Assembly: GCF_017654505.1 (NCBI RefSeq)
Contig: NC_054538.1
Coordinates: forward strand, 22,669,783-22,733,782
Source: Polyodon spathula
Taxonomy: Eukaryota; Chordata; Actinopteri; Acipenseriformes; Polyodontidae
Length of the DNA stretch: 64,000 nt
Reading direction: 5' to 3'
In this document: positions 21,032 to 33,465 of the stretch, one piece after another
Layout: each line of letters begins with the position of its first letter
Numbering within the stretch: the first letter of the stretch is position 1
Program-made: the position numbers and the translations under genes
The notes under the pieces: generated by a model
Told to the model about the DNA's origin: nothing
Database searches by the model: none
Seen by the model: only the letters and a program-made list of their open reading frames with translations

Positions 21032-21090
21032 ATGGCTTGGCTGCCCTGTCATTCTCCATTAGCTCCATGACCTTGATTGCAATGCTGGAA
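21032..21090 (+). CDS. Candidate internal exon of an unidentified host gene
   Basis: A strong acceptor (pyrimidine-rich tract TTTCTCTCTGTGTTGCTTTGCAG) and a consensus donor (GTAAGTAGG) bound 59 bp. Two of the three frames have stops; the open one gives GLAALSFSISSMTLIAMLE, entered at phase 1 and left at phase 0. The encoded segment is hydrophobic and amphipathic. I do not recognise the protein. The splice signals are good, but a segment this short could be open by chance. Confidence 0.35.
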
Positions 21091-23518
21091 GTAAGTAGGA
21101 AAAAGGGCCAGTGGTTGATGCCATTTACTTAACATTGATTTCCATGTACTGTATGTTAGAATGAAAGAATTTATTCTAATTCTAATTCTAATAAATGTTT
21201 AAAACCTTTTTAGTGTCTTCCGACGTGCCAGTGGTGAGACACACAAAAAAAGACTGCAGCAGAGTGCGTAATAATGTCTGAAGTACATTACAATAACACT
21301 GCCTGTTTCATTTAATTGGTAACTAATTTTGTGTGATTTTGTAACTAATCCAGTTAGATGGAATAAAGCTTTAAAATAGAGATGCATGTGTTTACAGTAG
21401 TGAAGATTTGGGGAGTCTGCAAACAGTATGGAAAGACATTTAAAATTTATAATTCACACATGTATTTTAATTATAAATAAACTAATCACAATAGTCTATA
21501 CTTTACCATGATACTAAGTTAAATACCACTTATCCAACTACTGTAATACTGGATTATTTTTATTCCATAACTTTTTTTTATTGTACTGATCACTCTAGTT
21601 TTGCATTTACAGCTGTGGTGGGGGGGTGTATGTTACTGACAAACGTGTTGTTGTTATTTAAAGATCAGCAGTGTCTACAGTTGTGCCTGTTTAGTTTAAT
21701 TAGGTTTCATAGACACAAATAACCATCCAGACATTTTTTTAGATGTATAAAACAGTATGTGCGCTACAAGCCTGCACAAATTTTAAAGGATCACTTTTCA
21801 CAGTCAAGTCATTATTAGTGTTGCCCTCCTGTCTCAGAAATTCTGTGTCTATGGGCCATACTTTAATCATGAAAATCTAAGCTCCTATCTATAAATTGTG
21901 TAATGTATTTTATTATCTTGGAAGAATTTCTTAAATTCATGGGAAATTTAAACTAAAATTGGTAGTTCATTTGTTAGATTTCTCAAAACTGTCAGTTTTT
22001 TTTTCTTTTTATAAATATGAGAATATGATGACTCTTCAGTATGGCTTATATAGAGCAAAAACTAAAGGTGCAGGCTGTAACATCTAAGTATTGTAATGAA
22101 GAAATAATAAGGAACTCGCAGCAACTCTGACATTTTCTGGACTGGTCACATTGGGTCCTGTTTAAAAAAAAAAAAAAGGCTTTTAAAAAAAAAAAAAAAA
22201 AAACTCCGAGTTGCACACTGCACATAAAAACAAATCACTGCTTTTATACATCCTCATAACTCTTTTGTGGATACTTCAATATCTTTAACTAGTTCTATTT
22301 CAAAAGAATTAAAATCTGTAGTGAATTGTGACATACTGTATCAAAAGGCTGTTATGGTGTATCATTGGAAATATATTAGTATCCCCGTCCTTGTCAACAA
22401 AAAAAATATTGATATTTGTTACAATTATCTCTCATAGTGATTTTTGGAAAACACTGGCCACTATCCATAATGCAATGCCATGTTGCATGAACCAATAAAA
22501 TCTACAAACTCTGGGCTACCTCAAGGAAAAAACATTGAAATGTATACACTGCCCTTTGTAAATTGATGTCAGTCTTGCATGAAACTAAAACTTTCCAGAC
22601 AATGCCACAGAGCTTTGTACCGTACTACCTAATTGGACCACTTGCAAGTTATGTTATATTAAAATAAGTGACAGAACATAATGCACTTTTTAGAAGTGAT
22701 AGGTGTGTATACATGTGAAGATCAATGGAGTTTATAACCCTGAATGCATTGTTGAAATTGGGGTTCAGTTATGGTTTTGGGTGCTATATGCTGCTATGCA
22801 CAAACCTTATAATTCCTATGAAATGTACAAAATTTGAACATTATTCATGATGTGGTGCTGCCATGTTTAAGTACCCAGATGCAGATGGGATGGTCCAGGA
22901 TGACAATGCACACATATAATATGCATGGGGCATAAACCCAGATATCCAAATCGCAAAGCAAAATCCAATTTTCACTTAATTTTCACTAAAATAAAAACTG
23001 TCACGACTGGTATAATTTCCACATATGTATGGATATCACTGTTCTTTATATGTATATTATATTTACTGTATATTTATATTCTTATGGTATATTTTGCCAA
23101 AAAAGCAATACAATTAGAGAGACAGGTACAACATTATACAAATGCATACAGAATCACCACCAAGCATAAGAAATACAAAGGTAAATGAACCACACTGGCT
23201 CAGCACATTACAAAGACCAAGCATAACATCAATGTTTAATTAGACAATGTACAATATAGAAGACTAAACGAAAATAAATGGATAAATAAACTCAGGGCAT
23301 GATGCCTGAAGTTTTAAATAGAAAGGAATTGTAGACCATTACACCATCAACTACAATATGCGGTGAATGACATCACAATCACATCAATAGATTTCAATAG
23401 AAATAAATGAGTGTAGTTGCCATGACATCCAAAGCCTATAAGTATCTCCACTGTTTGTTTTCAAACACACTTTCCATTGACAAAGGTATGTTGAACATAT
23501 TAAAACATTGGTAAGTAT
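21091..23518. other. Non-coding stretch
   Basis: AT-rich, with A-runs at 22164-22177 and 22186-22203. No gene or element recognised on either strand. Confidence 0.5.
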
Positions 23519-23520
23519 AA

Positions 23521-23595
<75 letters not shown>
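23521..23595. repeat. (GATA)n microsatellite
   Basis: About 18 uninterrupted GATA units. The minus-strand ORFs across it (YLSI repeats) are artefacts. Confidence 0.97.
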
Positions 23596-24613
23596 TACAT
23601 ACACATATGAAGCATTCGGAACAACAACTCAGGACATTTGCTGGCATACACTGAAGCCATTATTTATTTTGTTCAAAGTCAGTATGGTGGCTACAATAAA
23701 CAAGAATGAACATGCTGAGACAACCTTGTGTTCAATAGAAGAGGCACTGCAAATACAATATGTATACTATAACTGGAGGGTCACGTGACTTTTCTTTTCA
23801 ATTAGGCTCTCACAAGAGTACAGTAACAGTATAAACTATTTAGTAATCACCAAAATTAGGGCTCCTTTAATCACAGGTGAGAAAATGGCTTGGATTTTAA
23901 TGGATAGAAAAATAATCCAGTACATTGTTTTTAACTTTTCCATGCAGAATCAACTGCTGCCATACACTATATCAAGATCTTTACACCAATACGTTCGCAT
24001 TAAATAAACATTACAAAAAACAAACTTGTAGGGCCCAATTTCGATGAATGCTAAAACAATTGAAGGGAATGTGCAAACTCAAGATTGTCTGTGTTGTGTC
24101 CTGCCATCTCCCCCATGTTGTGAACAGAGCACAGACTGGATGCTGGCACGATTTGGTAGTGCTTCCCAATCCATGAAACTGGGAGGCAGAAAAGAGTTAT
24201 CAAATCAAGAGAAACTGACTTCTCCTTTAATATGGATTACTTGTTATTGTGCACACATTCTCTGTGATTTTTAAAAAACAATAAAATAAGCATTCATCAT
24301 TTCCATTATAGTAGACATCTCACCATGGGAGGTTAGGCTATATAATGGGGTACGGTGCAGAAACTATCTGTACAATATGGAATGTAATGAAAGTTATTTT
24401 TGCTGTGAAAAATATATATTTTTTTAAACAACTTTTTTTTAAATTAATAGAAGTAATTTATTGATAAGTGTTTTAATTGTGCTAACGTAGTTATCCTATA
24501 TATTATTTGTAATGTCTGTGCATATTCTGTCCAACATGAATAGGATATATATTTAGAGTGTAATACAATTAATCAGCTTGGAGTGGATTAATGAACAGGT
24601 ATGAACTTTGTAT

Positions 24614-24653
<40 letters not shown>

Positions 24654-27181
24654 ATTGATTAGAAAGCTTTGATTTGCAGAGCAGCACTAAAAGTTTACAA
24701 AGTCAGGTCATCACACATAGAGGCTTGTATGCACATAATTGGCCAGGGAACGTATCATACGTGAACATGTTAGATAAACATGAGGTTGTTTTGAGAGGTG
24801 TTTTGTTGTTAATGCAGTTATTTTAATGTCTGATTGTTCTCCCCCAAGCTGGTTAAAGTTCTTGTAACGCGAATAACACTTTCCCATGAAAACACGATTG
24901 TCTTTTGTAAGCTGCATTGTTAATCAGTAAATACCTTGCCAAACTTGTTCCTTAACTTCTTATTAACAGTTATTGTTTTAATTTATTTATTTCAATAATT
25001 TCTTAACTTAGGGCCACCACATTTGTTTTGTAAAGTATAACATAAAAACCCAATACTGGGTGACAGAACATCAAATGTGAAAATAAATGCTATCACACCC
25101 TAGTCCATGTAGTCTCATGCCAGTTACGAGATGGCTAATGCTAGATAAAGGTACACTATGTAAAAACTACAAACAGAGAGGGCTTCTTTTTTTTTTTTTT
25201 TTTTTTTTTTTTACTGTTTATTAAAGTATTGTATAATTAATTTAGCTGTCCTAGCAGCAACACTTCCAGAAAACCACCAGGGGACATGTGTGTCATAAAT
25301 TCTAATGTGACATGTAGGCTAGTATAGACACATTCATTTTTCATATCTCATTTTCATAAATTCTCCTTATGATATGGAATATTACCAAGTGCATACAATA
25401 TTTCAAAATCAATGTAACATATCTGTAACATTCACAATCTTGCTGCTTAGCTTTGCTTATTAAGAAGCCTATTATTGCTTCTTTGAACCCAAATCACAGG
25501 TAAACCTTTTTGTTCAAAAAGCAGCACACATTTTCTTTTAATCTGTGCGCTTTTAATGCATACTGTTGTAGCAGTTACGTGAATCCTCGCTATAAATCAG
25601 GGTTAGTGGAATAATCCAAATCTCATGCAGTTTTTACTCTTTTTTTTTTTTAATTGACCTTAATATATTGGTTTTAACAGATCTCCAATACAATGTGTAT
25701 TCTAAAACTACATATCATTGTATTATATGCCGTGCATCTGAACAGCTGTTTAGGATCTGAATTCAACCAAAAGTTTATGCTGCCTTGGAGATAAAATTCT
25801 GGAAACATGAAACACTTCATCTACGTCAAACCTTATAAACCTGCAAATGTTTGTGGAAATACAATCACCATTGAAAAAGCCGTGCTTATAACCCAGAGGT
25901 AACATTTCTAGTAGAGTTCATAGCCAATAAAGAAAAAAGCAAGCATTTGAAAAAAAAAATAATGGTGTAATATTTTTCTTCTTTGTGGTAAAAATAGACT
26001 TTCAAATGATTTACGTGGTTCACCATTAATCCTATTAATGAGAAAGGCTCGAAGTCACACATGCCTTATCACATTCATTGGTTTATGGTCATCTGTACTG
26101 AATAAATATGCTTGTCAGCATAATTGAATAATTTTAGCCTTTCTTTTTTTAATATTCAAATAAACTAAATGATAGAGTACTTAAAATATACAGTAAAAGA
26201 ATATTGTGTTTCGTTTGCAAGTTTCAGATCATTGTTCTATTACTGACTGAAGCTTTTTTAAGTTGTTGTATATCTGAGCACTATCCTAGTTCCTAAAGCT
26301 GAATACATTTATTGGGTTTCTCTTTTTAAAGGTGTATTCTTCTCCATGCTTGCCTGCTGTTGCCAGTGTTTGAACTATAACTATAAATTAAATTAAATGT
26401 CTTAGATGTCAGGTGCCACCTACTGCTTCTTAAATTTATATTTCAAACTATATGCTGGCTTATTTGCCAAACATTTTCATAAGGAAGTAGGAATTATAAC
26501 TGTGGCAAGTTGTTTGTTGTTGTTTTGTAAAGCCACAGCATTGTATTGCTTATTCCTAATATGGTTTTTGTTTTATACATTTATGCTCTGTTAAATATTT
26601 TCCATTCCTGGTAAATAACATAATGACAACTGACAAAAATTAGACCTGCTGACTTTGGTAAAAAAGAATAACACTTGCTAGATCTTAATACCTATTTTTT
26701 CAGCATGCGTTTTATTTTTAGAAGCCCGTCTTTTGATGTGTATAAAACTGTAAAATAAATTGCTCAAGGTGTAAGGAAGAACATACTGGTGACAGGAGCA
26801 GTGAAGCTCTTATGAATAATTCATTTTTTCTTCTCTATTTGCTCGACGTATTTAAAACAGCTTCTACATATGGGGACTTATTTAGAAAACAAACCCAGGG
26901 CTTTCATGACATCTGAGAAATGGAAATGATTGCATGAGTTATTCTTGATATTAATTGTTACCGCCCTTGCTGTTTATGCCTTTCATCAAATCTTCTGGTA
27001 CCCCACTGATGCATTAGGAGTATTTATTTATGCATTTCTGCTGCATAACAATTAACAACATGAGAGACACTTTTGTAATATAAAATCTAAGCTGGTGTCG
27101 GTATAATGAGTATTTTAAGATTGTTAGAAATTGTAAACTGGGTCTGTATTACTGTGAATTGAATGTGCTCTCACAGTATGC
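23596..27181. other. Non-coding stretch with homopolymers
   Basis: AT-rich. It contains a 35-bp A-run (24618-24652) and a 26-bp T-run (25187-25212). No coding sequence, RNA gene or transposon end could be supported. Confidence 0.5.
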
Positions 27182-27268
<87 letters not shown>

Positions 27269-27281
27269 AACACACACAAAC
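27182..27281. repeat. Compound self-complementary microsatellite (TG)n(TA)n(CA)n
   Basis: About 7 GT units, then about 28 TA units, then about 10 CA units. The GT and CA flanks are reverse complements, so the whole tract can fold into one hairpin or cruciform. Confidence 0.95.
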
Positions 27282-29048
27282 AAATTATGCTCATATCTTG
27301 CCGTTTAATAGAAAGACCTTTGATGTCTGAGGTGTAATTAGATCATGCCTCATTGGTTCCACTGACATTACTGAGCTTGAAATAATATGACCGCTTTAAG
27401 ACTGCTAACAGTGGGAGTTTCAATGTATTCTTGACCAAATTGAGTATTTCATACAGAATCAGTTTATTTATTTATTAATTCCCTGGCATGAGCAGGATGC
27501 ATATCATTATCCATGAATGTTCTGTCTGCTTAGAAACTGCCATGCTCCATTAGCTGTAGCCATTGGCTATTCTTTATTTCACTTTTTATAGTTCAAAATT
27601 TGCATTATTACCAATGTACCAATCAGTATGACTTAATTTAACTGTACAACCTGGGATTTAAAAAATGTAAAATGCAGCAAGTAGGGTAATGACTTCCATA
27701 TTCAATGCTTACAACATTCCTGATTAAAGTAATCTTACCTCTTTTTTTCAAATTTCAAAGCATTTATACAATAGTTATAGAGTGTGAATGGTTTTTGATT
27801 TAAAAAAAACAAACAATTTACACAATTATTCATACATAAATGACTGAATTTTATGAATAATTAATAGCGTTTAATAAGCATTGTATTTGAACTTATATTT
27901 AAAGCTAGCTAATATATTGATTTCCTATTACTAGGGCTGACCTCTGTCATTATCTTGATGCATGGAATAAATGAGAGGATGTGCTGTATCACATTAGGTG
28001 CAAGCTTTTGCTATTTACAATTGAAATATACTATCAAACCTCAAGCACACAAATGCAGTTGGGCATTGTTCTGCTTCTGTATTGCTCTGAAGACACCATA
28101 ATGTTGTACCCACCATGATTGACACCAACATGATTGACAAATCTAAGCAGCTTTTCGGTTCGGGTTTTATCATGTGGACTGAGCTCCAAACTCCATGAGC
28201 TCCATGAGACTACCAAACTGATTTGATTTGTGGAATGATTGTAATTCAAATACAAGCCTCTAGAAATCAAAGGCATACAAGTCTATTGAATTAACTCAAA
28301 GCACACCCTAGCCTCCCCATACCCTTTAGCATCTGACATATATAATATCTTTTTAAGAGCTTGGCAATCCTTCTGAGACAATGCACTTTTTCTAATCTTC
28401 TAGTTCAACTAGCATGGTCTCTGCTGTTTTCACATTGTCTTTGAGAATGTTGTCTGGTCCTCCTTATGGTAAATTGTTGGGTGTTATGGCTTCCTTGTCT
28501 AAAGCAATTGCGGCACTTTCCACATCTTCATCCCAATCTGTTTAAACGTTTTACATAATCCGTCAACTCATAACACTTACAGGGCTGAATACTAATTTAT
28601 AACGAGAATAAAATGGGGTGCAGTAAACATTCTGCTAAGTACCATAATATTTCAGTATTGTACATATATGTGGTAACCAGTTGATGTAATATTTGTGGCC
28701 ACCACTGTATGCGTCAAGAAAAAAACTGATAAAATCATTCAATTTCTGGAAAGCAGATAAAAATATATCCAGCTGTCACAAGGGGGCACTATTGGGCAAA
28801 TAATTGCAATAACAAAACTAGAATGCAGTGCATTAATTATGCTTTTTGTTTCAGACCAGGATTACATTTGTTGGAATCCATACAGATTAGAAAATAAATT
28901 TCTGCAAATGAAGAAAATAATATTTTTTACAAATATGGCAACATACTCATGTTGCTGAGCATAAAGGGACATTTTATGCATTATGAATTGGATGCAACAC
29001 ATATTGTCCATTACAGTACTGTGTTACATTTTTCATTACTATTTTTAG
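27282..29048. other. Non-coding stretch
   Basis: AT-rich, nothing recognised. Confidence 0.5.
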
Positions 29049-29117
29049 GTGTTCCTGCTGGAAACTGCTGAAAAGAAGTGCTGGACAAAATTCTGTAGTG
29101 CCCTTGGACCTTTAAAG
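29049..29117 (+). CDS. Candidate 69-bp internal exon of an unidentified host gene
   Basis: The acceptor TTTTTCATTACTATTTTTAG and a donor AAAG|GTGAAT bound exactly 23 codons in phase 0-0. The frame reads VFLLETAEKKC, WTKFCSALGPLK without a stop; both other frames contain stops. Its phase fits directly after the candidate exon at 21032-21090. I do not recognise the protein. Confidence 0.3.
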
Positions 29118-29357
29118 GTGAATTACATTAAGAGTACAAATACTTCATGCGTCTATAAATCTTAAATAAAATGAAACTGTCTCTGTCATTTTATGTTTGG
29201 CAACCAATACACTATACTGACAGTGCAAATTCAGACTCCATGAGTTCCGTTATTACCACTTCTTTTCCTGTTCAAGTTTAATATTGCCATATACATATTA
29301 CATAGTTTCTAAGTCAATACAGTTTCAAATTGTGTTAATGAAGCATTAAGGTACGAC

Positions 29358-29465
29358 GGGGTGGGTTAACATGAGATTACCCAACGTTAGGGTGTTATAA
29401 GACCTAACGCGAACCGGAGGGCCTTTAAGCACTCCGTGTGCGATAATCTCATGTTAACGCACCCC
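29358..29465. mobile_element. Hairpin element with 22-bp outer stem and two inner hairpins
   Basis: 29358-29379 (GGGGTGGGTTAAC-ATGAGATTA) pairs with 29444-29465 with a single mismatch. Inside, CGTTAGG (29385-29391) pairs with CCTAACG (29403-29409), and CGGAG (29415-29419) with CTCCG (29432-29436). The result is a three-way structure. The element is CpG-rich in an AT-rich region. It could be a tiny MITE or a structured RNA. No target duplication is evident. Confidence 0.55.
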
Positions 29466-31555
29466 CTGGAATGCTATTATAAATCAAATTTAATTACTTT
29501 TTAAATTAAAACAGCAAATTCAAAATAAATAAATAAATAAAAAGTTCAATAACAATAAATATCACAACGCACAAAAAAAAGTTCCAGTATAATCTAAACA
29601 AAATTTGTTTAAACATGTTTGTTTTTATATATTAGTATACTTTTAATTGTAAATATAGCATGAATTTATTAAAATGCTAGTTACATTTCTGTATATCAGT
29701 TACATTAACATATTATACTAATTCATTAATGGCCAGCTATAACTTTGCAAATTGCATAAGTAAGTCTGATAACACGATTTTGTTTAGCTTCTCCAGGTCT
29801 ACAGGTGTTATTGGGGGATAATGTGTTGCTTTGACATTTCCACTTTGCCTCAGTTTTTTAATTATTGCTACAAATACATTGTTAGCTGTGTTAAATGCAA
29901 CATCTTTCGTTAAATTAACTATCTTAATTTGTTTGGTTAGTTACAGAAAAACATAATTCTAATTGCAATAATTGCCATTTGTCAGCATATAATTATATAC
30001 AGTTTTCTAGTGGGTAAGTGTGTTAATCACAGCATTTTTGTCGTCTTCAGATTACTTTACATCAGTAACATCAGGACAGCTTTGATAATTGCTAAAAGCA
30101 CAGGATGTATATATCTACAATCCTGACAAAATTTATATTATGCAAATCCTACTGCGTCTACTGGTCTCAAAGTGTAAGACACACTGTACACTGCATTCCT
30201 AAATGAAATGAATATCCACAGTGTGAGCACAATATGAATGCAAGTGATTGATACAATTCTGTAGAATACTTACCACTGTTTGTAGAATACCATATGATTA
30301 CTGTACAACTTATTTTTTTATCAATCTGGTGCTGGGAAATCTTTCTAGCTTCTGTAAAAATGCTAAGATAGCCCTGGTGAGGTAAAAATTGAACTGCAAT
30401 AACAGGAAGAGTGTAAAGTGAATTTGCAGTTCCTCCAGATGATGTTCCTGCAGCCATGTAAAAAGCAATTTTGTTATTTCTTCACACAGGCAGAAGGGAA
30501 CGTGTTTGTTCTTTTGATAAGGTGTTCACCAAATCTCTGAAAAGGTTTTTAGGGAAAATTAAATACGAAAGGTTTATACATTATTGGTAAGTTGCATATA
30601 TAAACTTCCAAGTTTTTCTACTGGTAGCACAGTTTTAGTTGTTTTGTTCAATGATAATAACAATTTATTCTTTTACATTATTACTGTTGAAAATGTACAT
30701 GCTTTGCCTTGGTCAAATCAGATTTTATCAGTTATACATGTGGTTGTGCTTTGTTGGCATGAAAATCGATTTTACTATATTTGTACATAATGTAGGTACT
30801 TTATTTTACTGCATAGTACAGCAAGTTCCCAAAGTGTTATCAAAAAATATGTACATATCAAATGTAAATTTATGCTGTAATAGCAGATTCTGGTCATGGC
30901 GTAATATAGCATAATGTGAGACCCTGGCGGAAATGTTCCCCTATGTGGTTGTTACTGTTTGTCCCAAAAGTGCAGTGTTATTTTCTGGTATGTGATTTTT
31001 AGTAAATTCTGTCTCACTAATGAATTCCTCCATGTTATGCAGATACTGTGCATACCTTATGGTAGAGAAAAGCATTAATATCCAACGCAGCAGTCGTTTT
31101 CTACTACAACAGCCCTGCCACTAGCCTGCACTGGTCAATGAGATTTAACACTGGATAGTGTTAATACTGTATGATCTTTTTAAAAAAGATGCACAGCTAA
31201 TATATTATAAACACAGTGTGTTAATATAGTTTTTCTAGTTGGTTACACACAAAAGTGAAAGCTATTCTCTTCTGACATAATCAGATTCATAATATTATAC
31301 TTCAGCGATTAGTACCCTGATGATTTTTTGTTGACTGTAGCATCACATTATGGACTTCAAGACAATTAACTTAGAATTGCTCTACTATGATGAGTGCTAC
31401 ATTATCCTGTAAATGGAAAATATCTCAGGAAGATCTGCTGTGCTTAGTTTGTAGCATGAAGCAAATCTATGGGCTGAACAAAATATTCCTAGGGTTTAAA
31501 AATGTAACTATGTATGTAAGGTGAATCCATTTATTTATTATTTTACATGAAAAAT
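29466..31555. other. Non-coding stretch
   Basis: AT-rich, nothing recognised on either strand. Confidence 0.5.
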
Positions 31556-31640
31556 CAATCAATCAATCTTTATTTTATATAGTGCCTTTCATAGTGGACC
31601 ACCCTCACAAAGCGCTTTACAAGCTACAGTAAAAAACAAT
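31556..31640. repeat. Dispersed repeat (TCAA)n + AAAGCGCTTTACAA motif
   Basis: ATCAATCAATCAATC, then TTTATATAGTGCCTTTCATAG and CAAAGCGCTTTACAA. A divergent copy at 38729-38800 carries GTATAGTGCCTTTTATGCC and AAAAGCGCTTCTCATTACAA. It resembles a repeat end common in fish genomes; the parent family was not identified. Confidence 0.5.
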
Positions 31641-31691
31641 GCATAATACATTAAATACAGTGAAAAACAAAGCATTAAATACAAGGCAAGA

Positions 31692-32295
31692 TGTGACAGT
31701 GTGCTCTGCCCCTGTGTGTATTTTGTCTTATGTGTTACATGTGGTGTGTTAATGTTGGTGTATAGGCTGGTGCACGGGATATAAATGGGTCTGTGTAGCA
31801 TGAGTGATTTCAAATATTTAGTTGTATTTAGGCACAGGGATAGCATAATCACTTCACATGCATTTAAAGTATTAAATAGTATGTGAGCACATGGTTGCAC
31901 AAATTAGTTCACGTGATGGGATTCAAGTGAATAATTAATTGGTAATTGAATTCTGGCACAATAGTATATACAGATGCACATTTTACTCACTCAGGGTTGT
32001 GTGTTCAAGAGTGGAGAACAGGAGAGAAAGAGAAGGAGAAAATAATGGAAAAGTAAGCATAACAGTTGCTACAACGTCCTGGAAGCACCACCACAGTACT
32101 TGTTTAGTGTTCATCCACTGTCTGTTTTATTGACTATTTATTTTGGCCCAAAGTGTTGTGTGCTGTTTTTTTGTTTAAACTTTTTATTTGCGATAAATGC
32201 ACTAAAAGCCGCAGTGTCTCAATTTCACCTGCCAGTACTGCCTTTCTGTCAACTCCTTTCTGGCCTGACGTCACCCTATAGCTAGCTTGTTCACA
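31692..32295 (+). mobile_element. Solo LTR, family 2, copy A
   Basis: About 604 bp, starting TGTGACAGTG and ending CTTGTTCACA. It aligns along its length with copy B at 33569-34222 (shared GGTGTATAG, CACGGGATATAAA, AAGTGAATAATTAATTGGTA, GGGTGTTC/GTGTGTTC-GAGTGGAGAAC, TATTTATTTTGGC). Flanking CAAGA and CAAGG resemble a 5-bp target duplication with one mismatch. The TATA-like box is GATATAAA. Confidence 0.75.
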
Positions 32296-32609
32296 CAAGG
32301 ATGTGAAAATTCTAATACATTGTGAATGTGGATGTCATATAGAATCATAAGAAGATGCAGTGAAAGATGAAAAGCATGCGTATGGCATATAGAATAATGA
32401 GAATAAGAGTGAAAATAACAAAAAATCAGAAGTAGCAAAGGCACAACAGCTAATGACAGGTTTTTCCTTTGGATTACATCTTGATTAGTTATTTTGTCTT
32501 AACATCCATGGCCGGGATACAGAATATGGGCATATCGTTCTTCTGGATAAGCATACTATATTGTTATTTGCTGCTACTATTTGTTAAAGACCAAGGACCA
32601 TGATGTGCA

Positions 32610-33145
32610 AAGGAAAAGCTTTGAGCAGATTTAAGTCACTACCGATGTATGGACAAGCATGACACAAGAAGCATTTTTAACAGTCACCTGCCATTACATT
32701 AAGCAAAACTGGGAACTTGAGTCAAAAGTATTGCTACACGAAAATTACATGAGAGACACACAGCTCTGAACTTAGCAGAAGTGATCAATCAGATAAACAC
32801 TTTGAAGTGGCTACAAAAGTAATAGCTTGTGTCTGTGAAAAGCAATGCAGTGCAATGTATTTGCTTTCTGCAAGCAAGCGTGCTGTGTACTTTTTGGTAG
32901 CGTGGTAAGTGTGAGCTGTGCAGGGCACAATATAAATCTCTGCATTCAGAAAAGCTTGGAGGATATACAACAAGTCCATATGTTAGTGGCAGCAGCAAGG
33001 AGACTGGTTGCACATTTTAAAAAGTGAGATGGCAACAAGTGCTTTAAATAGGAAACAGAAATGCTGAACATAGAAAAAGCACCACTCTAGTGAATACAGG
33101 ACATACAAACAAAGTGGAACAAAGTTTATTATATTGTAGCAATCT
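32610..33145 (+). pseudogene. hAT transposase relic, central part
   Basis: From 32638 the frame reads TTDVWTSMTQEAFLTVTCHY then WELESKVLLHE. This is the hAT block following the first catalytic Asp (T-T-D-x-W-T-S). After a stop and frame changes, CAGHNINLCIQKSLEDI and AAARRLVAHFKK (32908-33024) match the hAT block usually read as C-x-A-H-x-L-N-L. IQDIQTKWNKVYY continues to about 33140, where a SINE begins. Similar to ZBED-type Ac-like hAT elements. Several stops make it dead. Confidence 0.7.
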
Positions 33146-33310
33146 TTGTTCCTGCAGGCAGGTGCATCATACAGGGTGAAGCAATCCACATACAGATGGA
33201 GGGCAGGCATGAACCCAGGACCTCTCGCATTCCAGCATAGCACCAATACCACTGTACAAGAGAGCCAGCTCCTTTGCAAGGAGCGTATATCAGGCTTATG
33301 TCTTTTTGTA
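33146..33310 (-). mobile_element. tRNA-derived SINE (minus strand) inside the hAT
   Basis: On the minus strand a tRNA-like head runs from about 33275 to 33200: A-box-like TGGCTCTCTTGTACAGTGG, then B-box-like GGTCCTGGGTTCATGCC. A short body follows towards 33146. It separates two blocks of hAT coding sequence, so it is a secondary insertion. Boundaries are approximate. Confidence 0.5.
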
Positions 33311-33465
33311 TGTGATTACGTCACCTAGCAGGTCTGCTGCTGCCTTCCCTCGTGCATGCGTCAATATGTTTGAACACCTCCTTGAATTAAAATGGTCAGT
33401 TATTGATTTGGTGGAAAAATAACCATACATGCTTTCCCAACCTATCAGTCTTGGCAAAGAGCATG

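Noticed and set aside
23384..23660. ORFs encoding YLSI repeats
   Set aside because: Translation of the GATA microsatellite.
28034..28276. 80-codon minus-strand ORF
   Set aside because: No motif, no splice signals, no similarity to the transposon proteins seen elsewhere.
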